This document shows positions 1 through 12,809 of a stretch of DNA of 64,000 nt, in pieces. The position numbers and the translations under genes were made by a program. Under the pieces are notes generated by a model that saw nothing but the letters and a program-made list of their open reading frames with translations, searched no databases and had not been told where the DNA came from. The first letter of the stretch is position 1, and each line of letters begins with the position of its first letter. This DNA comes from Liolophura sinensis (taxonomy: Eukaryota; Mollusca; Polyplacophora; Chitonida; Chitonidae): assembly GCF_032854445.1 (NCBI RefSeq), contig NC_088301.1:32658402-32722401 (forward strand), read 5' to 3'.

Positions 1-197
1 ACTGAACATGATGACAAAACGAATTTAATAAAGCCTGTAATGGGACGTTCAATTTCACAGCCATTCCAATTTTTAAGCTTAGTACGAATTTCTACAAAAA
101 CCACAGCTACCGACTGGTCATCCCATACTTTACAAAATACACATTTACTTTCTTTGTCGTAATGTGCCACTAAGGGTCGATTTACATGCATGTACTT
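1..197 (-). CDS. Partial exon of an unidentified gene (runs off left edge)
   Basis: A reading frame stays open for 65 codons from a good 3' splice site (TTTTGACTCCAG, read on the minus strand) to the window edge. The peptide begins KYMHVNRPLVAHYDKES and is mixed in composition, with a CVFC pair, so it looks coding rather than low-complexity. Its entry phase (0) matches the exit phase of the exon at 2944-3198, so the two can join directly across the minisatellite intron. I do not recognise the family and see no catalytic motif. The exon may continue, or end, beyond the window. The call rests on open frame, splice signal and phase only. Confidence 0.45.
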
Positions 198-609
198 CTG
201 GAGTCAAAATATGTCTTTACAGTTCTAACTCAGGTTTATGAGTAACATTAAAGTCAAATTGCTGTATACAGAATAACATGTGTGCTGACTACAGTCCTGC
301 AATAGTTAGTGCGTTAAAGGAGTAATTTGATTTGAGGCAATCGTATAAATTACAGAGGATAACCGATCTAAACTGTCTGGGCTACATATAAGACAAGAGG
401 GCATCGGAAGGTCGATCATCTTTTCCCCCTTTTATGCAAGAGGCAAAAAAAAAATCTCTTTAAGCCGCCCACCCTCCTCCCAGCTGCCAATGTTTATATA
501 CAGTTGATAAAGTGTATTGTTGACTTCACAATCTCTGCAGATTCCTAAGGTTTCATTCACATGAGAAATATTGTCGTTGGCGGATTTCAGATCATTGAAT
601 GTTCATGAT

Positions 610-2290
610 TACTACAGGAATGGCCGTTGATAAACTGGTTCTAAACTAGGATTACAGGAATGGCCGTTTGATAAACTGGTTCTAAACTAGGATTACAGGA
701 ATGGCCGTTTGACAAACTGGATCTAAACTAGGACTACAGGAATAGCTGTCTGATAAACTGGATCTAGGACTACAGGAATAGCCGTCTGATAAACTGGTTC
801 TAAACTAGGACTACAGGAATACCCGTCTGATAAACTGGTTCTAAACTAGGACTACAGGAATAGCTGTCTGATAAACTGGTTCTAAATTAGGACTACAGGA
901 ATGGCCGTCTGATAAACTGGTTCTAAATTAGGACTACAGAAATAGCCCTCTGATAAACTGGTTCTAAACTAGGACTACAGGAATGGCCGTCTGATAAACT
1001 GGATCTAAACTAGGACTACAGGAATAGTCGTCTGATAAACTGGTTCTAAACTAGGACTACAGGAATAGCCGTCTGATAAACTGGATCTAAACTAGGACTA
1101 CAGGAATAGCCGTCTGATAAACTGGTTCTAAACTAGGACTACAGGAATAGCCGTCTGATAAACTGGATCTAAACTAGGACTACAGGAATAGCCGTCTGAT
1201 AAACTGGTTCTAAAGTAGGACTACAGGAATAGCTGTCTGATAAACTGGCTCTGAATTAGGACTACAGGAATAGCTGTCTGATAAACTGGCTCTAAACTAG
1301 GACTACAGGAATAGCTGTCTGATAAACTGGATCTAAACTAGGACTACAGGAATAGCCGTCTGATACACTGGTTCTAAACTAGGACTACAGGAATAGCCGT
1401 CTGATAAACTGGATCTAAACTAGGACTACAGGAATAGCTGTCTGATAAACTGGTTCTAAATTAGGAACTACAGGAATAGCCTGTCTGATAAACTGGATCT
1501 AAACTAGGACTACAGGAATAGCTGTCTGATAAACTGGTTCTAAATTAGGACTACAGGAATAGCCGTCTGATAAACTGGTTCTAAATTAGGACTACAGGAA
1601 TAGCCGTCTGATAAACTGGTTCTAAATTAGGACTACAGGAATAGCCGTCTGATAAACTGGATCTAAATTAGGACTACAGGAATAGCTGTCTGATAAACTG
1701 GATCTAAACTAGGACTACAGGAATAGCTCTCTGATAAACTGGATCTAAACTAGGACTACAGGAATGGCTGTCTGATAAACTGGATCTAAACTAGGACTAC
1801 GGGAATGGCCGTCTGATAAACTGGATCTAAACTAGGACTACAGGAATAGCCGTCTGATAAACTGGATCTAAACTAGGACTACAGGAATAGCCGTCTGATA
1901 AACTGGATCTAAACTAGGACTACAGGAATAGCTGTCTGATAAACTGGCTCTAAACTAGGACTACAGGAATAGCTGTCTGATAAACTGGCTTTAAACTAGG
2001 ACTACAGGAATAGCTGTCTGATAAACTGGATCTAAACTAGGACTACAGGAATAGCCGTCTGATAAACTGGATCTAAACTAGGACTACAGGAATAGCTGTC
2101 TGATAAACTGGATCTAAATTAGGACTACAGGAATAGCCGTCTGATAAACTGGTTCTAAATTAGGACTACAGGAATAGCCGTCTGATAAACTGGATCTAAA
2201 CTAGGACTACAGGAATAGCTGTCTGATAAACTGGATCTAGGACTACAGGAATAGCTGTCTGCTAAACTGGATCTAACTTAGGACTGGCTC
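610..2290. repeat. 41-bp minisatellite, about 40 copies
   Basis: The tandem unit contains CTACAGGAATAGCCGTCTGA followed by TAAACTGGATCTAAACTAGGA, with recurrent variants (GCC/GCT, GGATC/GGTTC, AACTAGG/AATTAGG). A few copies have lost the AAACTA segment. It fills most of the putative intron between the exons at 2944-3198 and 1-197. Confidence 0.97.
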
Positions 2291-2943
2291 TGATTTAGGA
2301 TTAAGTAACAAATGACGTCAGTAGCTGACAATTCTAAACATGTCTTAATAAACATGAAGAATACATTTCGAAAAAAAAAAACAAAAACAGAATTTTTTAG
2401 AATTAATTTTTGTCTTTAAGACCATGCATATATTTGTTTCTTCCATAACAGTAAAAGCAGATAAAATGCTCTAAGGATATGCTTTATGGCCATATACATG
2501 TAAGGACAATCCATACGACAGCTAAATATCCATTTATGGGTATTTTTTTCATATTAACAGTTTAATCATTAAATATGTAAGAGTTATAATTACTCCCTAA
2601 CCAAACCATATGTCTCGTCTGCGAAAAAATGATCTGACCATTAAAAAGACAATCCTCAAAAGTCTTTATTATTAAACTTCAGATGAACTGAATTATTATT
2701 TTTTAAATTCTGCCCACCAGTTCAGAGATATGGCAAGAAAAAGGTCATTATCTGCTATCATGTCAAAATACTGATAAAAGGTCAAAAAAATGTATCGGCA
2801 ACTCACAAAAGTTGCTAAGTTATCACGCTCCTTGTCATTAAGTTTCAAACTAAATTTGATAAAATGCAGTCAAGTACATGTAGTTTTAGAGATATAACAT
2901 GCAAAAAGATTACAGAAAATAGTTATGAAAGAATGAATCTCAC
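2291..2943. other. Putative intron sequence, no feature recognised
   Basis: AT-rich sequence with homopolymer runs between the minisatellite and the exon at 2944-3198. I see no convincing exon, RNA gene or repeat here. Confidence 0.4.
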
Positions 2944-3198
2944 CGTGGAGCGGGGAAGACAGGTGCCAGGTGCCATAAACTTAATGTACCGTCCATAAAG
3001 ATAGGGAAGAGGGGGAGACCCAATAACATCATTACAATCTGGCACATACACTTTCTGTAGCAGGGATATTTGTTTCACCAGCATATGGTTTTGACAGAGC
3101 GCTGATTGAAAAATTTGCATAACAACAACATCTGACCCAGCTTTACTGCTATGTAAACCCTCACCAACTAGGTACAACATACATGTAATTCCCTTCCA
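2944..3198 (-). CDS. Internal exon of an unidentified gene
   Basis: This 255-nt block is open for exactly 85 codons and is flanked by an acceptor (ACATCGCTTGCAG) and a good donor (ACG|GTGAGATT), phase 0 at both ends. The peptide starts WKGITCMLYLVGEGLHSSKA and ends near FMAPGTCLPRST. It is hydrophobic-rich but has no clear membrane segment or recognisable family motif. Lying 3' of IPP on the same strand, it belongs to a separate gene or an unrecognised downstream transcript. It could join the exon at 1-197 directly. The function is unknown to me. Confidence 0.5.
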
Positions 3199-3658
3199 CT
3201 GCAAGCGATGTCAGCAAAGGCAATATGGCAAAATTAGCAGCAGCAAAAGTGACAGATATTTAAAAAGACATAAAGGTACTCTTAAATACCTAACGAACAC
3301 ACATTGCTTACATCATTTTGATCATTCATATATCATGTTGATAATTCAAGCCCTAAGGTAAACTGGATTTTTAAATGCAAATAAATGTGATAAAATATTT
3401 ATTTTTGGTACTGAGCTTACAATTTTAAAGTGGGATATTAATTAACTCTTAATATAGCTTCCTATGATCAAGGGAACTCAGGAAATGTTAATCAGGTAAA
3501 ACGTGGAACTTGGTTATGGGCGAAAATTTAGATCGTTTAAGTAATACAAAGTGGGTCCTTGAAAAAGATGCAATGCCTTCAATCAACACAAAGTGTTCTT
3601 CAGCCCTATACCAGAATCTCAAATTTAACTCAATGAAGTTAAGAAGTTTGTCAAATAC

Positions 3659-3704
3659 CTGATGTTTCCTCTATCCATAAACGTACCAGTTCATTAAAAT
3701 CTAA
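3659..3704 (-). CDS. Possible 46-nt exon of the same unidentified gene
   Basis: A short block with a good acceptor (TTTCCCAAGTTTCAG) and a donor (ATCAG|GTATTTG) encodes LDFNELVRLWIEETS plus one base. The other two frames contain stops. It exits in phase 1, which does not fit the phase-0 entry of the exon at 2944-3198: a phase-1 join hits a stop after 12 codons. Either another exon lies between them or this is a chance match. Confidence 0.25.
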
Positions 3705-4583
3705 CTGAAACTTGGGAAACGAAATAACTTAAAATATAAAATGTAAAAACAACAACAAAACAGTGCTATAGACTATAAATAAATTAAGATTTTACTTTAA
3801 AGAAAATTAACATGTCTGGAAATACTTAATCAACAGAGGATTACAACACAGAGAACATATCCTAATTCTTCTAATTCTTAGGACTCATATTAGTTGTGCG
3901 GAAAGCAAAGAATTACAATTTCTCTCCGAATTTTTTTTGAAAAGTAAAGATAGGAATATGTTGTTCATTAGATGAACTAACCCTGTGAAAAAAAAGCAAC
4001 CAAATATCCCTGCTTCTGTTACATGTATACTGGCTAAAAAGAGCAGACCTGGTGTCCCAAAAATTAGAAGAATCAGGGTAATCAATGACTCTAATGGCCA
4101 GACCCTTAACTAATGAGAATACTACATGTGCTACTAAGAATGTAACTCTGGTTGAATCGGCTGTAGCTTTATAAAACAAACTTAGCAACTGGTAAGTGGT
4201 TTCAACAAGGCTCTGCTAGGTCCCTCAAGAATGTGAATATTGTTTGAATACTGTCCCCATCAAATAAATACGTAAACAAAGCACCGTCAGGGGTAAAAAT
4301 AGACCATATGATGGTGGTGTGTCTTATATACCCTAACTTGACTATAACAACTAAAATATTACCACTTTTAATATCAGCACATTGCCCGGAAAAAAATTCC
4401 TAACATGAGGTATTATGAAGAGAATTTTCAAGAAATGTTGTATTTGACCTACCGTTTTGCCATAATGTGCTTTTTACAGGAAAATCTCATGAAATATTAC
4501 TTTTTGAACGTAAAATTATATATTTGCCAGAAGGATATCACCTTGAATTCCACACAAACTTAAAAAGAACTTTCGACAGAACA

Positions 4584-4715
4584 GGACCCGGTTTCACGAA
4601 ACATCCTTAACGTTACGCTCACTGAACTACCACGACAACCAGTACTGTAGGTATTTACATCATCATGGTAGTTGTGAGCTCATAACATTAAAAAGAGCTT
4701 CGTGAAACTGGGCCC
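4584..4715. mobile_element. Foldback (MITE-like) element, about 130 bp
   Basis: Imperfect terminal inverted repeats of about 50 bp begin GGACCCGGTTTCACGAA and GGGCCCAGTTTCACGAA, read inward from each end, and both reach an ACTACCA block near the centre. There is no coding capacity. It fits a miniature inverted-repeat element. I could not confirm a target duplication. Confidence 0.6.
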
Positions 4716-5131
4716 ACAACTCTCAAAATCAGGCAGAAATGTGTAATAACATGATCATGGTGAAATTTCAGGTCAAACACAGTAAGTTAAAATATCACAA
4801 CATTTATATTGCAAAATATGATTCCTCGATTAAACGCTTGAACGATGCTGCATAGTCCCACACATCACAAAGTTTCAGTTTTTAGTAAACTTAATTCCTA
4901 GAATATACAATTATTAGTTAGGAGTAAAATGATACCATTACCATCCTGCCATAGGCATTGGAAGTTGAGCAGCTCTTTCTTTATGAAGTTACCATTCATG
5001 ATAAAAAATTACAAAGATTAAATGGGGATAATTTACAGCCTGTGTCTGTTTCAGGATTCTAAGGCAGAGCATTACATTCGGAGCGACTTTTCCAAGAAGC
5101 AGGAAATACATGGATGGCAAAACATCCAAGG

Positions 5132-8100
5132 CTACACCACGACAACCGCCCCTTCACATCGGCTTGTTGGCATATCACAGATATCTAACCAGGTACCAGT
5201 CTGTGGGTCATAGCACTCAACAGAACTCAGAGTGGCAGGGGCAGTGAACTCTGAGCTTGAGCTTCGCCCACCCACCACATACAGTATACCATTGATAGCA
5301 CACACTGAAGCTCCAGCTCTGGGCACTGACATGGGTTGGATCTCTTCCCAACAGTTCTGGAAAGGAAGTTAAATATAATTTATTCGCTTTTTTTTGTTTT
5401 TATTTTTGAAATGTTATCGTGTATATCATGAAATATTTCTATATGCAAAGTAAATGACAAGTAAAATGGTTTAATTTATTCTTTATTTGATTGTGTTTTA
5501 CGCCATACTCAGGAACATTTCACTTATACGACCAGCATTATGGTGGGAGAAAATTGGCAGACCTATCCAGGTATAAAATAGTTTAATGTTTGTGGTTTGT
5601 TGACTGGTATGTTTAACTGTAATTAATTTAACAAGAAACATTCGTCTACTACATTAAACTTACACAAGACTTTTTTTTCAACCTGAAATGAAAACTCTTC
5701 CACATTAATGAGTTACATTTTTCAAAATTCTCAGTATAATGCTAATAGGTTTCCTTTCTGAAAAGGCAATTGAATGCTGTAAAATGTTACTTTTGGTGCT
5801 GAAAATCATGTTTTTCTAGTATCATCCTACCTTTCAAACTAATCTCAGAGCACATTCCTAATATCAACAGATTTCTCAGAACATGGTGCAACTTAATTAT
5901 GGGAAAATATTCAGATTATTTACAATGTTAACTTTACATTCAGCGAATCAACTGTCTTTGCATCAAATACATTTCTGTACAATTTTACCTTTGTGTTCAC
6001 AAAACTACAAATCGTTTCCAAGCGCTCGATATATGTGTGCTTGTCCAAAGAGATCTTACAGTCCCTCTAGATTGGTTTCATATCATGGTGCAAAAAATCA
6101 TCATTTTAATACATAAACCAACAAAGAAACCAAAAAAAAAAAGACTGATGAATTATTAAATAAATAATGAAAAAATGAAAGCACCTGTTCAATGCTGTAT
6201 TTTTCGACAGTTGCAAGAGTTCCATCATGATCATTGCGCCCTCCCACTGCATAGATGTGGCCATCAAGCACAGCCGCACCAATATACGCTCTGCAATTGG
6301 ATAAACTGGCCAGCTTGGACCACTCATGGGTGACAGGGTTGTAACTCTCCACTGTTTTCAGCTCTATGCCCATATCATTCATGCCTCCCAGGGTGTAGAT
6401 CAAGCCTGACAAAGAATGTAAAATACACAAATAAATTTACATGATCAAGGTGAAAAACACAAAGGTTTTGATTCTGATTTTTGGTACTAATGCAAGAATC
6501 TGATGCACTGTTTTCTTCTCTCTGCAGAGTTTAATAGTGATAATTCTGTTGTTTGGTCATTCACATCATACTTAAAAATATCTCACTTAATGCATTTTTA
6601 GAATTTTTCAAGTGACACATTTTGATTGATTCTGACTGATTCAGCCTCCTTAAAGAGCAACTTAAAGAGTTTTTTGTGAAGTTTATTTCATTTTTTATCA
6701 GAAATAATTAAGTGTTGGCTTCAAAGGTATCACTTTAAGTACTTTGTGTGTTTCTGAAAGTGGATTTTTACATATTAGCCTTTATACGTGAAATACAGTG
6801 TATAATGGAAACCAGTACCAGAACCCTTCATTTTGAAACTGAAAAAGCTGTAGCATATAACCTACAAGAGTTCGATTAGATCACAATCATCATTGCTCAA
6901 AACCTAGTCGTGTATGTACGTGGGAAGGTCTGCCAGCAACCTGCGGATGGTCGTGGGTTTCCTCCGGGCTGTGCCCGGTTTCCACCCACCATAATGCTGG
7001 CTGCCGCCGTATAAGTGAAATATTCTTGAGTACGGCGTACAACACCAATCAAATAAATAAATAAATAAACAATGTGGTTTATATCCTTTTGATTTTAGAA
7101 TGTCAGCTCATGATTTTATAAAGGTCTTGGCTCAAACTGATACATTTTATGATATATGAATTAAGAGGGATAAGTGATGTGTGTTTTAACTTAGTCTATA
7201 TACACACTTCATTATATACCATAGTTCCTCAATCGTTTAGCATATGAAAGAACAACTTTCACTGCAATTTATGAAACTTCATCTTACTTTGGTAGGGTTG
7301 GCAAATTTCTGGGCTTCACAAAAAGTATAATTGTGAAAGTCTACACAGAATAATGAACACAGAATATACTTTAATAAAAAAAATTGTGAATGCTGGAAAA
7401 GGAGCCCAAAATTATATAAAGGTCAATTATTAGGGATTTACACTGGTAAATTATTTTCCCAATGTAAGCTGCAATGGCGTTAAGTCATGATACAAAGTCT
7501 GTAGATAACATTTCAAGGCTTTGCTTTTCATATTTGAATTACACACTTGAATACTTAAAACAACAACAGCATTATAAAGTGTAGGAATATTACCTTCGTA
7601 TGCTAAAGCAGTCATGCTGAACCTGGGAGTGATCACCCTGCCCACACCCTGCCACTGGTTGATGCTGGGGTCAAACTTCTCCACTGTGTCCCCTATCTCT
7701 GAACCAACCCACCCACCCAGAGCATACATGCAGCCGTTGAGGCTACACACACCCATGCCTGTACGTGGCAAAATCATGGGAGGGCCCTCGTACCACTCGT
7801 TTGTCACTGGATCGTAGCAGTCTGTGCTGTCATATATCAAGGAATTATTTTCACCACCAATAACATAAATCTGGCCATTCAACTCAGCTACCCCGTGACC
7901 ACTTCTCGCATAGTGCATGCTGGGAAGGCTTTTCCACTGTTGAGAGAACAGATCAAACATTTCCACGGTTTTCAGCGTTCTACTGTCGCACCATCGGCCA
8001 TCTTTGGGTCGACTGTATCCGCCTATCACAATCAAACTTTTCCTGGCACTTTTTCTTGGATGCATCACATATGGCTTCAGCTTGTTAAGTTTCAGCTCAA

Positions 8101-11100
8101 GGCAAAGTTTTCTACTCAGCTGGAAGTCTTGCACCAACTTTTTCAGAGCAATTTTTAAACTGAGATCTTGACAGTCATCAATGTGTTTATCTATCTGTGA
8201 CTGAGAGATCAACGGAAATCGTATGGGGCTCATCACCTCAAAAACACACTTTCTTCGCATTGCTAGGTCATGCATAATCCAGTCCATGGCAGAGGCAAAT
8301 ACTTGGAACTCTGTATCTATGTGGAGATGTTCGCTGTGCAGTAGATGGATTAACACATCTTTGGGTAACCTCTTGAACTCCTTACAGTGACAGACTTTTA
8401 CAAAGTGGCTGTGGATATAGGTCTCTGCAGCAGTTTTCAGTGGAATGCAACCATGGGCATCAGCCAGTAGGTATATACCTTTACAAAAGAAAGAGTAATA
8501 TGTTAAGCCTAACAATAAGTAGAAGTCTAGAAGCTATCATTTAAAATAGGGCCTGGTGATTTAAAGTCCTAGTATTTTTCATGGATGCTAGATATTTCTG
8601 ATTATTTGAGCCCTTAACTGCTGTTACAAAATCGCTGTGCATCTACTATACGCTTCACAATGGCTGAGCCAGAGTATCTATTTTCAGCTGGTCAGCGAAG
8701 CTGCCAGCATGACGAGTCCACTATATGAGGTAAGTTTGCCTCACTAGACTGTGCTGCCGTGGAGCGCCAGATGAGCCCAACCAACGGGGCCAGCCTATAT
8801 AAATAGGTGCAGTGTGGTCGGGAGGAAATTGCAGAAAGTGACACGAGGACAAAGAACAGAAGACGCAGGTGGCTGGTAGCAGCACAGCAATCATCTGAAC
8901 GGACATCACACGCCTGGGGCTGGTAGGACATTTACGTCATACCACTGGGTATGTGTGAGAAGCATGTCGAGGGCCGTGAACATAGTAGCGGGGTGTGGCT
9001 GTTATTATGACTGTTTCCTTGAGGTACAGATAACTGTTGCGGCCGACCGGGGTCAGGGCCGCACGCACAATATAACTTGACGAGAAGGCCGCAAACAGCC
9101 ACAGAATGAACCGCAAGTCAGGGAAGTCAGGGCTAGTGAAGGGCTTGGAGCCAGCGGCCTGTCAAACTTGCGTAAGTTAGCGGTGGCGCTGGGGGTAGCA
9201 TTTTGCTCTCGAAGACAGAACCAGCCAAGAGGGCCGGAGACCACAACGAGACTGCCACGGGGCCACAAGGGCGGCTGAGATGACCGCAGATCGCGGAGGG
9301 CATTTTCATCATTTTACCATTTCATCATTTCATTTCACTTTTCATGTACACTATTAATACATGTATTGCACCCGATTCATTTGTTTCTTCTTTATTGCTT
9401 CTCTCCATCTCCTAGGTCCTGCATGGTGACGGGTTGTACCGGGAAGGCCAGCACCACATGATTGAATGACCATGATTGATTGGCACTGACACGTTCGCAA
9501 GACAGCTCGGCGATGTCGTGTTGTAGCCAAACCGTTACAACTGCAATGCCCTACCCTGTCACAAGCGGATCATTTAATATTTGTCCTACACTCCTTAACG
9601 CCCTTACTCCACACCTCAAAACTTCAATGTTTCTAAAGTCCATTAGGAGCAAGTTTTTCATTTTAAAAATCTGTTTAAAGACTATTCCTGATGAAATTCT
9701 ATATAAAATATGTTATTTAAGTAGTTTTGTATTCATTTTTTATGCAGGGATTAATAACTATCAGTGAAAAATTAAACACAACTGTAGACAAAAAATTCAA
9801 TAATTGCATTTAGAAACCATGTATCATCATTTTAAAACACTGAATTCAATCTTCAGAAGCCTGAAAGCAATGTTTGCAACACAGATGAAAAGGCAAATTT
9901 TGCTACACATTATAGAAATAGGCACTAAGAGTTATATCCCTTGATTCTGCCCAACACAGCCAGTTTTTGATTTCATTTTATTTTAAAACATCAAATGAAT
10001 GTCTCTCATCCAGGAGGTCTTCATTAGTGCGATAACGTTTCGTTATCTTTCAGTTTCATGTTGAAGGTATAGTGCCATAGTTACCAGTTGTGAAGTCTTA
10101 GGTATGATTATCATTGTACCTTGAGTATACCTTATTGCAGGCAGTCGTTTTATTAAGTATTAGGTATGCTAACTCACAACTGGTTGCACATATCTTGATT
10201 TGCATACCTTACTTGTTATAGGCTGAAATATTAAATTATCTGATTGTTGTACACAAGCAACATGGCAATGTACACAGAGTGTCTTGAGTCCTTCCATATC
10301 AGGCAATTTTATCAGTGTCGAGTCCTTCCATATCAGGCAATTTTATCGACTGTTTTTCATGCTTTCTGAATGAAACACGAGCAGAGGATCAGTAACAAAT
10401 GAAATTAAAATCCAGGAAACTTTGTAGGTAACTGTTCACATATATCACATAACATACAAGATACAGTTTTAATGTTGATTGGCACAATGTAAAATCAAAG
10501 GTAAATGGGATAAAGTAAGTGAGTTTGTGCTTGGGGTTTAAGGTCTTACAAAGCAATTTTTCAGTCATATGACAACAAAGGAATCCTTAGAGTGCATGTA
10601 ATGTGCCTCCTTGTTGCAGGGTGGATTTCAATCGCTCTTTTATTTAGTGCTGCTTCACTGAGATGCCTAACTGAAGACAAGTAAACTGCCCCAACGGAGC
10701 CATTATACTAATATAGGTCAACCAGTCGTTGCACTATCCCCTTCATGCTGAACACCAAAATGGGATAAAGAGGTCTAGTTACAATTCCCCTATTATTTTA
10801 AAATGTATAACTGTTTTCATTAAAATTGAATTATTCATATTCCCATGAAATACTTTAATTAGGGTTATTTCAACAATTAAAAACTTTTAGACCTTGTAAT
10901 AAAATTTGCACCTAAATAGTCATAGGAATACAATACCATGGGTTTGTTTATAAATATCCCCATAAATTGTTCATGCAAATGAATTAGTAACTAATCTATA
11001 CTAAAATTCTTTCAATCATATATATGCTTTCGTTTTGAAAACATTTTGTAACATTTTTTGATGAATCCGTATGAAAGTACGCTGTCATACTGACCTATAC

Positions 11101-12809
11101 AATTATCATCTGTCAGGTTTTGCTTCAGGAAATCGCTGCAGCCTTCTACAACATCAGATACCTCCAACATGTCTGCTGCTTCCAACAAGTCTACACAGTT
11201 CTCTGCTGTTATATCAACAGTGCCTGGGAAAGAGAAGGATTTACTTTGATTCAAGTTTATTTGATTGCTGTTAAATGTAATTCTCAAGTATTTTCACTTA
11301 TATGATAGGGCTTAAAAGCTTAAAAGCGGAGGAATCTGGAGGCTACCATTCTTTGAGTAGTTACTAACAGACTTTACCACATGTTTTCACACTGCACAGA
11401 CTTGCACATCATTTGAGTGGAAGACAAGTGGTTTTCGAACAACGCAAGTCTCCAAAGCTCTTTGAGCACTTCTTATAACAGCAGGTCAAAGCAGGGAATA
11501 TAGAAATTCCCTAGCCAAGGTTGATTTGGCCCCACGTCATTTATGTTTAACACTCTACTCAAGAATATTTCAGTCGTATTACAGCAGCATGTGTTGTCAC
11601 TAGAGGAAACCAGTGTGCCAGCTGGAAACTGGTCTATGGCCAGTAACTGACCAACTTTCTCACATGTGACCAACAGTTTTTCACCCGCAGAGTAAGCTAA
11701 ATGAGTAGGTTATATGGCTGAAAGATAAGCAATCTCCAACACATTTCAGCTAAGACCAAAAATTCCTTGTTCAGTCCTAATAAGATTGATCCCACCCCTC
11801 AATGTCTATCTCAATGGCCCAAACTACCCCTACAAAGTAGGAAGTTTCAAGACTCAGATAAAAATTCCAGTATAAAAAAATAATTCCAGAAAACTATTGA
11901 TTTCCAAACCTGGACAAAACAGCCATAATTTTGTAGGAAATGGAAAGAACAACCTGAAACTTCAAATTGATCTGTAACTTGTCTTGTTATACCAAGTTTT
12001 GATTAAATATGATCATGTGTTCACAAAAAAAAAGTATCGCGACACACTGACTGGCTGACAGACATGGTGTGAGCCTCTGTTCTTCTTTGGTAATGATTGG
12101 GGACTAATGAATAAATGTATAAAATCCCCCAACCCCCACCACCTCCACCAAAAAAGGCAATGGGAAGATCTTTTTTGTGAAGTTTAAGCTTAAGTTAATA
12201 ATAAATGTACCACTGAATTAGTTAGGTTAAAAGGTAAGTAAAAGAATACCATATGAGTTTTGAAATACTCTTCTTCCCTTACCTACATGTACTCTCATTA
12301 ATGCCCATAAGAGGCACAACTGCAAATGCATTGATAATGCTTTTTCGTCTTCCCTGGAGTCATGATATATTCACACCTATACCCAATTTGTGTTATCAAG
12401 GTACTATATTTAAATATGCAAAGATTACAGGAGGTATGGATGGATTGAAAAAGATAAATTTTCCCTTGTTCAGTTGAACAATGCAAGAATGTCCAGAAAA
12501 CATAACTAAGTATACTGACTGCAAACAACTTTTACCTGTATAAATAAATCTGAGAATTTCTCTAAAGATTTCAGAGCGCACACCATGAATCCCTACTTCT
12601 TCCTTTGACACTTCAGAGAGCTGCCCTACAAACATTGCCCTGAAATATCGACTACATGCAGAAAGGATGATGCGATGAGCCTTGAACTCGCTGCACTCAA
12701 CAACCAGTGTAACATCAGTGAAGACACCTTCGGTAAGAAGGTCTGACAAGCTAGCCAGCAATGTGCTGCCATAATGCACTGGACTGAATGTGACAGTGTC
12801 TGCTGACAT
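5132..12809 (-). CDS. IPP: Kelch-like protein, actin-binding protein IPP orthologue
   Basis: Coding exons, 5' to 3' on the minus strand: 12809-12536, 11223-11095, 8478-7594, 6405-6185, 5356-5132; all have GT..AG introns and consistent phase, giving 577 aa (human IPP is about 584). The BTB domain (about 10-125) has SEFKAHRIILSACSRYFRAM. BACK follows (about 134-245, with EFQVFASAMDWIMHDLAMRR and SPIRFPL). Six Kelch repeats start at about residue 283 (GG doublets in IGGYS, IGGEN, LGGWV, LGGMN, VGGRN, VGGRS). The tail TSRCEGAVVVV and the GIEL and GGRSSSSEF blocks match IPP better than other KLHL proteins. By family, BTB-Kelch proteins bind Cullin-3 and present substrates for ubiquitylation, and IPP is reported to bind actin. 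I chose ATG 12809 because the upstream in-frame segment is interrupted by a stop. Confidence 0.93.
5480..5572 (-). mobile_element. SINE family A, 3' fragment
   Basis: Reads TTTATTTGATTGTGTTTTAC, then the ACTTATACGACCAGCATTATGGTGGGAG segment in two overlapping blocks, which is the reverse of the family A tail and body. It is truncated before the tRNA-like head and lies in an IPP intron. Confidence 0.75.
6911..7070 (+). mobile_element. SINE family A, head-truncated copy
   Basis: Contains the conserved blocks TGGGAAGGTCTGCCAGCAAC, GATGGTCGTGGGTTTCCTCC, TATAAGTGAAATATTCTTGA and an AATAAATAAATAAATA tail. It is inserted in an IPP intron, antisense to the gene. Confidence 0.9.
7217..7415. mobile_element. 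MITE-like element B, copy 1 (diverged right end)
   Basis: The left end (CCATAGTTCCTCAATCG..GCATATG) and interior (GGGCTTCACAAAAAGTATAA, CTACACAGAATAATG) match the copy at 35188-35370. The right terminal repeat is poorly preserved. Confidence 0.5.
8622..9539. mobile_element. Probable solo LTR of a retrotransposon, 918 bp
   Basis: The block begins TGTTACAAAATCG and ends AAACCGTTACA, so it has TGT..ACA termini. It is flanked by identical 5-bp sequences, actgc (8617-8621 and 9540-9544), as expected for a target-site duplication. It is far more GC-rich than its surroundings and has a TATA-like CTATATAAATAGG at about 8797. That motif is nearly palindromic, so orientation is uncertain, although its place in the first fifth suggests plus. 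There is no coding region or second LTR. A solo LTR left by recombination fits best. It sits in the IPP intron between 8478 and 11095. Confidence 0.65.
9545..11094. other. IPP intron sequence with a short direct duplication
   Basis: No exon or element recognised. A 28-bp segment beginning GAGTCCTTCCATATCAGGCA occurs twice, at 10285 and 10320. An 11-bp inverted pair (ACCAGTTGTGA / TCACAACTGGT) lies near 10084 and 10172. Confidence 0.5.
11224..12535. other. IPP first coding intron, no feature recognised
   Basis: AT-rich intron sequence. The short ORFs on both strands lack splice or family support. Confidence 0.5.

Noticed and set aside
610-2290. CRISPR-like regular repeats (also considered for the 50-, 52- and 62-bp arrays)
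   Set aside because: Units are contiguous with no unique spacers, and the sequence is clearly animal with spliced genes.
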